Below, piece by piece: positions 1 through 6,114 of a stretch of 54,114 nucleotides of DNA (the stretch's first letter is position 1; each line of letters opens with the position of its first letter). Source of the DNA: Myxococcaceae bacterium (GTDB lineage Bacteria > Myxococcota > UBA727 > JABDBI01); assembly GCA_016000045.1 (NCBI GenBank), contig JAECQY010000011.1, positions 1 to 54,114 on the forward strand. The letters are read 5' to 3'. Under the pieces are notes generated by a model. The model did not search any database. It was not told the origin of the DNA and saw only the letters and a list, made by a program, of their open reading frames with translations. The position numbers were made by a program, and so were the translations under genes.

Positions 1-57
1 CATACAATCCATGCGAACCACCGAACACCCACATCCACAAACATACAATCCATGCGA
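1..57. repeat. two direct copies of a 16-nt sequence
   Basis: The 16-mer CATACAATCCATGCGA occurs at 1-16 and again at 42-57, a 41-nt period. A weak third match lies at 86-102. The array may continue to the left of the window. The intervening sequence is C/A-rich and not conserved, so this does not look like CRISPR. No function can be assigned. Confidence 0.4.
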
Positions 58-130
58 GCTACCACGTCCCCAAACACACGATGAGATACAAATCATGGAA
101 CCACAACGATCGGATGTATTTTCTCTAACC

Positions 131-379
131 CAGCCCAGCGTCTGTTGCTTTCAGCAACCTCCTCTGGCTGGGCTGTGGCACCTAAGCCCCTCACGGGGCA
201 TTATCAGCCGAGATCGGCTGATGGAGAATACGCCATCACTGCGGCTGCCATGATTCGGATTGTATCGAATCAGGCTGGATGGATCGATTTGGGACGCCCT
301 GTATTCGCCTGGGCCGGCTTGAGCCGGCCCTTAAAACCATGGAACGGCAACGCTCTCCCGAACACGGTTCGGGGTAGAG
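131..379 (-). other. hairpin-rich non-coding region, possible structured RNA
   Basis: About 250 nt without a credible gene carry six strong stems. They are 131-139 with 167-175 (9 bp, enclosing a 6-bp hairpin 144-149/153-158), 186-190 with 195-199, 203-210 with 215-222, 251-257 with 266-272, 311-318 with 323-330 (8 bp, all G/C), and 357-363 with 367-373 extended by 353-356/376-379. On the minus strand the 186-199 hairpin closes with GTGA, a GNRA-type loop, which favours that strand as the sense one. The region lies just downstream of VR1 in the retroelement. I do not recognise a known RNA family. It could instead be a cluster of terminators or palindromic repeats. Confidence 0.4.
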
Positions 380-437
380 GAAATCCTTTATAAATCAAAG
401 CACGAGGTGATTGATTAAAAATAAAAAGTAAAAAAAT

Positions 438-539
438 CCCGTCTTCAACGCACGCAGCGAACATAGCCTGTACCGCCGATGCTAACCGTGTTGACGCTGC
501 CATTACTGAAATCCACGCTCCACGCATTGGACGGGGACG
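438..539 (-). repeat. DGR variable repeat VR1
   Basis: This 102-nt segment matches the template repeat at 2429-2530 except at 13 positions. Twelve are T on the plus strand of TR (adenine on the coding strand) changed to C or A. The thirteenth, at 441, is a G in both VRs and A in TR and lies at the downstream (IMH) end. VR1 encodes the last residues of the upstream-starting target, where TR-encoded Asn codons become Ser, Asp, Val and Gly. The downstream flank (GACGGGATTTTTT on the minus strand) is shared with VR2 but not with TR. Confidence 0.95.
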
Positions 540-930
540 GTTGATAAACAGTCGACGACCAAAAATAGTTCGCTGGCGTTCCCGGAAAAGCCGTCAGATC
601 AATGGTGGCTCCTGAACTCACAGTCACGTCGACTAAAGTAGAAAGCTCCTTGATGGTCGGCATCCGCCAAGAGCCAGCGGCTTGACTCCCAATGACCAAC
701 TGAGCGCAATAGGCCTGCGCCGAACCGGCCGCAGCCGATGCGCTCCAAGTTCCTGTGCTATAAGCTCGCTGCCAAATAAGACCTGTCACGGTATCTTTGA
801 CCTGGGTGCTTCCGGCTGTCAGTGTCGATCCGGTTTCGTCCGTATAGCGACCCACCGGTGCACTCCCAAGCAAGCTTTGCGCCAAAAGAACCAGCATCAT
901 GGCCACGCTAAGATTTATTTTTAATGGCAT
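445..930 (-). CDS. DGR target protein 1: secreted DUF1566 (Lcl-like, C-type-lectin-fold) protein
   Basis: A 161-residue protein with an N-terminal signal peptide (hydrophobic stretch about residues 8-22) followed directly by a DUF1566 domain. The domain shows GLIWQR, WRMPTIKEL, a WSSTVY segment and the terminal YVRCVR. The last ~30 residues are encoded by VR1 and are the part being diversified, so this is probably an exported ligand-binding protein. I chose the ATG at 930 because AAGGA lies 7 nt upstream. The in-frame ATG at 936 would leave only one base. The start overlaps the RT 3' end by 23 nt, suggesting coupled translation. DUF1566 is an established DGR target domain, for example in Legionella. 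The ligand is unknown. Confidence 0.9.
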   Translation of the reverse strand: MPLKINLSVAMMLVLLAQSLLGSAPVGRYTDETGSTLTAGSTQVKDTVTGLIWQRAYSTGTWSASAAAGSAQAYCAQLVIGSQAAGSWRMPTIKELSTLVDVTVSSGATIDLTAFPGTPANYFWSSTVYQPSPSNAWSVDFSNGSVNTVSIGGTGYVRCVR

Positions 931-2416
931 CCTCATTTCCTTTTCGTTGAGGCTTCAACCAACGCACCAACGCGCGGGCTCGAATTCGCCCAAACGGAGT
1001 TGGCATTTCCAAGGCCAGAGCCACTGGCAACCCTTTTTGAAACGCTACATCCAACAGGCTTTGTAAACGCCGATACAAAACGCCCACGCGAAGCCGTCGA
1101 CCTTTTCGATGATTAGGAGTGGGTAACCCCAAGCGTTCCCGATCTTGAAAGCGAGGAACTTCTGCGTAGCGACCTACCTTGACCACTAAAACACTTTTTT
1201 TGAGACCTTCCTGCAAACGATCCACCTGATCACGCCAACAAGCATCTATCTTAAAAAATGGAAAGCGCGGTTCAAAGCCCAGCGGAGACTTAAAATGAAA
1301 CCGAGAAATCGTATGTTTTTGCCAAAGCCGCTTCAAGGCCGAACGACTGTCTGAGTGCACCAGGTGCCCATGATAGCTCATCCAAGTCGCTCGCAAGCGT
1401 TTAACTGCCTCCGATTGAATGGGCCAAGAGTCAAAACCTCTTAAACGTGAGCCCCGTAAAGGCTCCTCCAACTCTGCGAGGCGACGATCGGCCTGCTGTA
1501 AAACGCGGCGGCGCGAAAGAACGTAGTTAGGCCGAACGATATAGCCGACAAAGTCAACTCCCTCGCTCACCGGCCGCACAAGGGCGTCTTCATGTGCCAC
1601 AAGATGCAGGCGTTCTGCTAAAAACTTTCGAATGGATTCTTCCAAAGAACGAAGCTTTTGAGCCGATAAATCTAAGATCACCCAGTCGTCCACGTAGCGC
1701 ACATAGTGTCGTACTCCTAACGTACATTTCACAAACTGATCTAAGGCGTTTAGATACACGTTGCCAAAGAATTGGCTTGTCAAGTTGCCAATCGGCAACC
1801 CTCGATCGGGGCCTGAAGCGCCTAAACGCTTGTGCTGTGGAACGCGTTCAAAACGTTCTCGAGGCCCTACTCGTTGAGCCAAAGGAACTGGATCGTGATT
1901 CACAATTGTTCGAACCAAGGATCGAATGGATTCTGCATGTTCCATCGAACCCAGCTTTTTATCTAACAGACTCAGAAGCGTCGGCCGATGAATTGATGGA
2001 AAAAAAGCACGAACGTCCATTTTTAAAGCGTAGGCGCGTACTTTTCCTCCACGAGTCAGATGACGCATCTTTTGCTGAAGAGCATGCATGGCCGCGTGCG
2101 TACCCTTTCCAACGCGGCAGGCATAAGAGTCTGAAATAAAACTTTTCTCAAAAATCGGCTCCAGTTGAGCATGAAGCAGGTGATGAACCACTCGGTCTCT
2201 AAAGTCAGCAGCGTGTATCTCGCGATACTTGGGGCGGTCGGTCACAAACACCGTTCCGGGACCCGGAAGGTATCCTGAGTGAAGGCGTTTGGTTAAATCA
2301 AACACTCTCTCTCCATAGCGCATTCGAAACAAAATGGCATCGAGCCTCCCACGCTTGCGTTTCATGCAAGCCTGAGCGGCACGGTGCACATCCTCATACG
2401 AAGGCCATGAACTCAT
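908..2416 (-). CDS. DGR reverse transcriptase with extra C-terminal domain
   Basis: A 502-residue reverse transcriptase that copies the TR transcript into mutagenised cDNA. Visible motifs are KMDVRAFFP (131-140, catalytic Asp), the DGR-type GLPIGNLTSQ (206-215) and YVRYVDDW (238-245, catalytic Asp pair), followed by GYIVRPNY and a WMSYHGHL thumb motif. DGR RTs are usually about 300-400 residues. Here residues ~395-490 form an additional domain resembling MutS domain I: VLVVKVGRYAEV, then GVLYRRLQSLLDVAFQKGLP, then GRIRARALVRW. The start is ATG 2416 preceded by GGGAG; upstream in-frame codons merely read through TR. The stop lies inside the target 1 gene. Confidence 0.95.
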   Translation of the reverse strand: MSSWPSYEDVHRAAQACMKRKRGRLDAILFRMRYGERVFDLTKRLHSGYLPGPGTVFVTDRPKYREIHAADFRDRVVHHLLHAQLEPIFEKSFISDSYACRVGKGTHAAMHALQQKMRHLTRGGKVRAYALKMDVRAFFPSIHRPTLLSLLDKKLGSMEHAESIRSLVRTIVNHDPVPLAQRVGPRERFERVPQHKRLGASGPDRGLPIGNLTSQFFGNVYLNALDQFVKCTLGVRHYVRYVDDWVILDLSAQKLRSLEESIRKFLAERLHLVAHEDALVRPVSEGVDFVGYIVRPNYVLSRRRVLQQADRRLAELEEPLRGSRLRGFDSWPIQSEAVKRLRATWMSYHGHLVHSDSRSALKRLWQKHTISRFHFKSPLGFEPRFPFFKIDACWRDQVDRLQEGLKKSVLVVKVGRYAEVPRFQDRERLGLPTPNHRKGRRLRVGVLYRRLQSLLDVAFQKGLPVALALEMPTPFGRIRARALVRWLKPQRKGNEDAIKNKS

Positions 2417-2428
2417 ACTTTTGTTTCT

Positions 2429-2530
2429 CCCATCTTCAACGCACGCAGCGAACATAGTTTGTATTGCTGATGTTATTCGTGTTGACGTTGCCATTATTGA
2501 AATTCACGTTCCACGCATTGGACGGGGACG
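2429..2530 (-). repeat. DGR template repeat TR
   Basis: This 102-nt non-coding copy sits between avd and the RT gene. Read in the frame used by the targets, it gives an Asn-rich sequence built of AAY codons (for example NVNFNNGNVN), as expected of an adenine-rich template whose A residues are randomised. It differs from VR1 at 12 and from VR2 at 19 coding-strand adenines and at no other internal base. Its 3' end, GATGGGAG, replaces the GACGGGAT of the VRs, the expected IMH* versus IMH distinction. The same 3' end supplies the ribosome-binding site of the RT gene 12 nt away. Confidence 0.96.
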
Positions 2531-2557
2531 CCATTCGTTCGCGTGAGTTGCTTTTGC

Positions 2558-2653
2558 GCAGAGGTTTTTGAACAACCTCTGCTAGCCACACGGTGTCTTG
2601 TCAACAAGCGAACCGTTTGGCGCTTTTTTTTGCCAAGAACCCGGGTTCCTGGC
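2558..2653 (-). other. hairpin cluster in the avd-TR spacer (likely part of the DGR RNA)
   Basis: The 160-nt spacer between avd and TR has no gene but contains strong stems: 2558-2566 with 2574-2582 (9 bp), 2617-2621 with 2632-2636, and a nearly perfect palindrome at 2632-2653 centred on GAACCCGGGTTC. The last two exclude each other. In the well-studied Bordetella phage DGR, RNA flanking TR is needed for priming and binding by RT-Avd. By analogy this spacer may be the 5' part of that RNA. No experimental support is visible here. Confidence 0.45.
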
Positions 2654-2690
2654 GAACCCACCGCACGGGATCGAATAAGCACGCCCTTTT

Positions 2691-3086
2691 TCATACCGAC
2701 TTTTGCAAACCGGCACTGGAAGGTTCTGGCTTTGACATTTTCAGTTTCTTCCGCCAACCCACTGCCTGCCGAGTTAAGTCTATCACCTGCTTCATGATCA
2801 ACATAAATTCATTAAACGACGAAAATGCTTTTACCTCCTTGCCCACATTCATTAATAGCCTCATTGTCTCAACTTCTTCACAAAGCCTTGTCACTTTCTG
2901 TACGCGCTCCTCCGGCCGCATCGCTTCGCTGATGAGAATTAGAACGCTCAGCGCTTGATTTCGTAACTGCGTCCCTAATACGTAGCGATGGTATTGAGGA
3001 AATCCACGAACTACTAAATCCAATTTAACCACCAAGTCAATTGCCGTTCGATAGATCGGCAAACTTTCGTAATAACTCTTATCCAC
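2691..3086 (-). CDS. avd: Avd-family DGR accessory protein (four-helix bundle)
   Basis: A 131-residue, mostly helical basic protein of the Avd/S23-like four-helix-bundle family. In characterised DGRs it forms a barrel-shaped pentamer that binds the RT and template RNA and is needed for retrohoming. It begins SYYESLPIYRTAIDLVV and has the family's YRYVLGTQLRNQALSV segment and the helix RLCEEVETMRLLMNVG. Length matches the family (about 120-130). The start is GTG 3086, 10-12 nt after a strong GGGAGAAAGA ribosome-binding site, the same site type used by the RT and target 2 genes. It lies 37 nt after VR2 and upstream of TR, the classical target-avd-TR-RT order. Confidence 0.9.
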   Translation of the reverse strand: MDKSYYESLPIYRTAIDLVVKLDLVVRGFPQYHRYVLGTQLRNQALSVLILISEAMRPEERVQKVTRLCEEVETMRLLMNVGKEVKAFSSFNEFMLIMKQVIDLTRQAVGWRKKLKMSKPEPSSAGLQKSV

Positions 3087-3123
3087 TCTTTCTCCCTTCG
3101 GTTCTTAGTAAAAAGTAAAAAAT

Positions 3124-3225
3124 CCCGTCTTCAACGCACGCAGCGAACATAGCCTGCACCGCTGATGCTACCCGTGCCGACGTGGCCAGCATCGAAATAC
3201 ACGCGCCACGCAACGGACGGGGACG
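3124..3225 (-). repeat. DGR variable repeat VR2
   Basis: This 102-nt repeat forms the 3' end of the longer target gene. Against TR it has 19 substitutions, all at coding-strand adenines (plus-strand T to C, G or A), plus the fixed boundary difference at 3127 shared with VR1. TR-encoded Asn positions become Val, Arg, Tyr, Asp, Ala, His and Gly. VR1 and VR2 differ from each other, so both have been rewritten independently. Confidence 0.95.
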
Positions 3226-4477
3226 GCGCATAGACCGTTGAGGTCCAGTAAGAACTAGATTGCGTCCCAGGAAAGGTCGTTGTGTCAATCGAAGGGCTGC
3301 TGGTCGTGTAGTCCACCAAGGTCTGCAGTTCAATGCGTGTTGGTAGGCGCCAATGGTTGAATCCACCGGTTGCTTGGCTCGCACAATAAGCCTGAGCCGA
3401 TCCAGCGGCTGCAAAAGCGCTCCAAGGATAAGCGCCCGTGCTCCCCGTCTGTTGCCAACGTAGGCCAGTATACGAATCTGTCACAACGCCATTCGACACG
3501 GAATAGCGTCCACCTTGATTCGCTAGGTTGGCGTATACCCCTATGATTTGAGCCCATTGAGACCACTCTGAGCCTTGAGGGATCGTACAACTTAACGATG
3601 GGCTCAGGCTGAGAGTTGAGCTTGAAGAAAGTGGTAGACTCAGTGATAGACTCTCGGTCAGACTATTCGTCCAAGAATTTCCAGGACTTAAGCTACTGGA
3701 AACACTCAAATCGTGCGAATCACTTTGGCTCAAACGAAGGGTCCGACTCTTTGTTCGCGTTGACGGAGCCGAGAAAGACCCGGTTTCACTCTGAGCGATC
3801 GTTAGGCTCGGCTTCGTGAGCGTATCGCTGCTAGACACACTGCAAGTTAAAGTACTGGACTCACTCAAATAACCCGAGTCACTTTGGCTCAAACGAGGGG
3901 TCCCACTCTTTGTTCGCGTTGACGAAGCCAAAAAAGACTCGGTTTCATTCTGAGCCCTCGTTGGACTCAGCTTCGTGAGAGTATTGCTGCTAGACACACT
4001 GCAGGTTGCGGTACGAGGGTAAGCCAGCATCGCGAAGTTTTCATCATACACACTCGTTTTACCCGTCCAGTCGGCGTAAATATTCAAAAGCACAATATGG
4101 CTTCGGGTGATTTCAGACGCGTGACCCTCAGGCAAACGGGTCTGATTCGCGAAAAAGGGCACCATAGCCCCCTCCGACGAACTGATATTGCAGCTCACTC
4201 GCTCTAACATCGTGTTCAGATACAGCGAACAGTTAGCCACAAAAGTCCCGGTATAGTCCGGCTGCGCTTTGATTTGAGGCGATAGAGCTTCTAAAACGCC
4301 CCGAACACCCTGCCCGGACAGCACTTCCGCGTCAACCTGAGTCAACGAGCGATTCTCAAACAATTGCGCCCAAGGGTCTGGAATCGTGTTGTTAACCCAA
4401 GTAAGGTTCATTTGGACAGCCCAACTCGAGAAAGCCATAAACCCAAAACACCCCAAAAACAGGATTTTACAACGCAT
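3131..4477 (-). CDS. DGR target protein 2: secreted Ser/Thr-rich protein with C-terminal DUF1566 domain
   Basis: A 448-residue exported protein. It has a signal peptide at residues 1-20 and a Cys-containing N-terminal domain (about 25-155). Two tandem 53-residue Ser/Thr-rich repeats follow (159-211 and 212-263, each starting CSVSSS), then a Ser/Leu stretch (264-296). A C-terminal DUF1566 domain (about 325-448) contains GLRWQQ, HWRLPTRIEL and a YWTSTVY segment. The final ~30 residues are VR2. The layout suggests a surface stalk presenting a diversified binding tip. The ATG at 4477 follows GGGAGAAAGAA. The start overlaps the end of the upstream membrane-protein gene by 11 nt. Confidence 0.88.
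   Translation of the reverse strand: MRCKILFLGCFGFMAFSSWAVQMNLTWVNNTIPDPWAQLFENRSLTQVDAEVLSGQGVRGVLEALSPQIKAQPDYTGTFVANCSLYLNTMLERVSCNISSSEGAMVPFFANQTRLPEGHASEITRSHIVLLNIYADWTGKTSVYDENFAMLAYPRTATCSVSSSNTLTKLSPTRAQNETESFLASSTRTKSGTPRLSQSDSGYLSESSTLTCSVSSSDTLTKPSLTIAQSETGSFSAPSTRTKSRTLRLSQSDSHDLSVSSSLSPGNSWTNSLTESLSLSLPLSSSSTLSLSPSLSCTIPQGSEWSQWAQIIGVYANLANQGGRYSVSNGVVTDSYTGLRWQQTGSTGAYPWSAFAAAGSAQAYCASQATGGFNHWRLPTRIELQTLVDYTTSSPSIDTTTFPGTQSSSYWTSTVYAPSPSVAWRVYFDAGHVGTGSISGAGYVRCVR
3686..4003 (-). repeat. tandem 159-nt repeat inside target 2
   Basis: Two adjacent copies (4003-3845 and 3844-3686) encode 53-residue Ser/Thr-rich units. Both carry conserved CSVSSS, SSTRTKS and RLSQSDS blocks, with scattered substitutions between copies. 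The copies stay in frame, so unit number could vary by slippage or recombination and change stalk length. Confidence 0.8.
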
Positions 4478-5951
4478 TTCTTTCTCCCGTGGAATCCAAA
4501 CCCAAAGCTTGCGAGATCTCTTCTGCCAGATTTAACTTGCCGTTGATTTGCGTTCTTTGAAGCTCGTAGTGTTCAGACGTACTCCGCCTTGTAAATGGCA
4601 ATTCTAAGGGCTCCGGTATTTCTCGAATCGTCGGCTTTTCAAATGATAGCTTTAAAGGTTTCGGCAGGGCTTGAATGGCTGGAATCGTGCTCGTGGAGCT
4701 GCTGGCAGAACTGGATCTCGAAGAACTCCGGGATTCTAGTTCCACGCCTCCTGAGAGGCCCAACAAATCCAATGGCAAATCCATAGAAGGCTCCTCGAGG
4801 AGGGGCTTCGTCAATGAAGCAGGCTCGGGCAGAGGCTTTTTGACGAACACGCCATCGTACACGTTTTTGACTCGCAGGCCAATATCAAACAAGGTCTTCA
4901 CCATCATCAAGTATTCGGTCGCCACCACAACCCATTGCGTGACGGATCGAACTTGTTGCTGCGTTTCCTCGGAAGCTGCAACAGAAGCAATCGCTTGCGT
5001 GGTCAGCGCTAAAGCTTGCAAGCCAGCTATGCCGCTAAAGAAATATTGGACATGGGGGTTGCGATTCGGACGTAGCCCAATTTGACTGAGCGCATACGCA
5101 TCGTACACCCCTGCCGCAACCCACAAAAGCCGGCTGCAATCGGCTTGCAGAGACTGATACGATTTGAGAACCCCCACCGTAACGGAAGTGAAAAGCTCCG
5201 CGATAATATAGCCTTGGCGCGCCGGACCATAGGTATCAAAAAGCTCGCCATATCGATCAACCCAACCGCTGCCTGGCCAAACATCGACCCACTCTCGCTC
5301 TTCGATTTCCCAGTGCGCCCTAAAGAACCAGGGCAAGGTAGGCACTCCGGCCGCACCGACTCCCACCAAGGTTGCGATCAGCGAACAAGCGCCAAGGGTT
5401 TTTTGAGAAGCATCTCCTTGCCGCATGAGCGAGACCGAAGAGGTCGTAGTCGGAGAGATCAAGAATAAAACGGGCAAGATCAAGCTGCCCGGCAGATGAG
5501 CTTGGAAAACTCCGATCCGATAAGCAACGGCTCCCCAAACACTTGAAATGCCGAGCAACAGCGCCCAGTTCCCTAAAACGGCTCCTGCATGGTACTGCAG
5601 ATCATCCGAACCCAGCGCGATCCGGGTCGGGCTGTCCTGCCAATCCAAAGCTCCTGTCTGTGCAGGCAAACGATCATCGCAGGCCAGAATGCCGAGCGTC
5701 AAACCTGTCCGAGCATTTTGAGCGACTTGAGTCAGCCCTACGGCCGTCACGGTGCCCAGCAAAGTCGAAACCGCAGCCCCCGTTTTGGCCGATTCTGTCA
5801 CCTGCGGAGGAATGGCAGGCGGTGGTAAATCCAAGTGATTTCGAGCAACCACCTCCCACATGGGAAAAGGCTCTGCACAAGGCAGTGGTTCAGCCAGAGA
5901 ATAGGCAACCTGTAGGCTGGCCAATGCAGAGAAAAAGAGGCCGTATTTCAT
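4467..5951 (-). CDS. polytopic membrane protein with Ser-rich tail, upstream of DGR target 2
   Basis: A 494-residue protein I do not recognise. It has an N-terminal signal-like segment (MKYGLFFSALASLQVAYSLA), several hydrophobic stretches (for example around LLGTVTAVGL, LILPVLFLIS and SLIATLVGVGAAGV), and a non-membrane C-terminal third rich in Pro and Ser with an RSSSRSSSASSSTST run. The ATG at 5951 was preferred over an in-frame TTG 21 nt earlier because it begins the signal sequence. Its 3' end overlaps target 2 by 11 nt, so the two are probably translated together. A role as membrane partner of the diversified protein is plausible but unproven. Confidence 0.75.
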   Translation of the reverse strand: MKYGLFFSALASLQVAYSLAEPLPCAEPFPMWEVVARNHLDLPPPAIPPQVTESAKTGAAVSTLLGTVTAVGLTQVAQNARTGLTLGILACDDRLPAQTGALDWQDSPTRIALGSDDLQYHAGAVLGNWALLLGISSVWGAVAYRIGVFQAHLPGSLILPVLFLISPTTTSSVSLMRQGDASQKTLGACSLIATLVGVGAAGVPTLPWFFRAHWEIEEREWVDVWPGSGWVDRYGELFDTYGPARQGYIIAELFTSVTVGVLKSYQSLQADCSRLLWVAAGVYDAYALSQIGLRPNRNPHVQYFFSGIAGLQALALTTQAIASVAASEETQQQVRSVTQWVVVATEYLMMVKTLFDIGLRVKNVYDGVFVKKPLPEPASLTKPLLEEPSMDLPLDLLGLSGGVELESRSSSRSSSASSSTSTIPAIQALPKPLKLSFEKPTIREIPEPLELPFTRRSTSEHYELQRTQINGKLNLAEEISQALGLDSTGERNAL

Positions 5952-6077
5952 TCCATAATCCCATTCGAGCAATCAATGGGGGGTTTTTAGCATCTGAAAG
6001 ACTCGAGTGCAAGTTGAGGCAAACTTCGAAGTCTCATCGCCCTGCCGTTCTCAGGCCTATTAAGCCCGGATACTCGA

Positions 6078-6106
6078 TTGATTAATCGGCGCAAGCATGA
6101 GAGAAT
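6078..6106 (+). promoter_or_regulatory. promoter of the first AAA/PD-(D/E)XK copy
   Basis: TTGATT at 6078-6083, a 17-nt spacer and GAGAAT at 6101-6106. The ATG follows only 8 nt later with no Shine-Dalgarno sequence, so transcription should start at or beside the start codon. The same arrangement precedes the two paralogues. Confidence 0.6.
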
Positions 6107-6114
6107 AAGGCCCT

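Noticed and set aside
1-102. CRISPR array
   Set aside because: Only two 16-nt repeats, no palindromic repeat, no further units and no cas genes.
1594-2139. 181-residue plus-strand ORF
   Set aside because: It is antisense to the well-supported RT gene.
908-2416. Group II intron or retron reverse transcriptase
   Set aside because: No maturase or HNH domain and no intron domain V are visible, and no retron msr/msd. The TR/VR pairs and Avd define a DGR.
2417-2494. Longer RT reading frame beginning inside TR
   Set aside because: The 26 extra residues are TR read in a non-target frame. A ribosome-binding site precedes the ATG at 2416, and the template must remain non-coding to mutate freely.
2494-2757. 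87-residue minus-strand ORF between avd and RT
   Set aside because: It overlaps avd and runs into TR; composition is that of the structured spacer, with no protein-like pattern.
5952-5972. TTG start for the membrane protein upstream of target 2
   Set aside because: The ATG at 5951 begins a normal signal sequence and is the better start.
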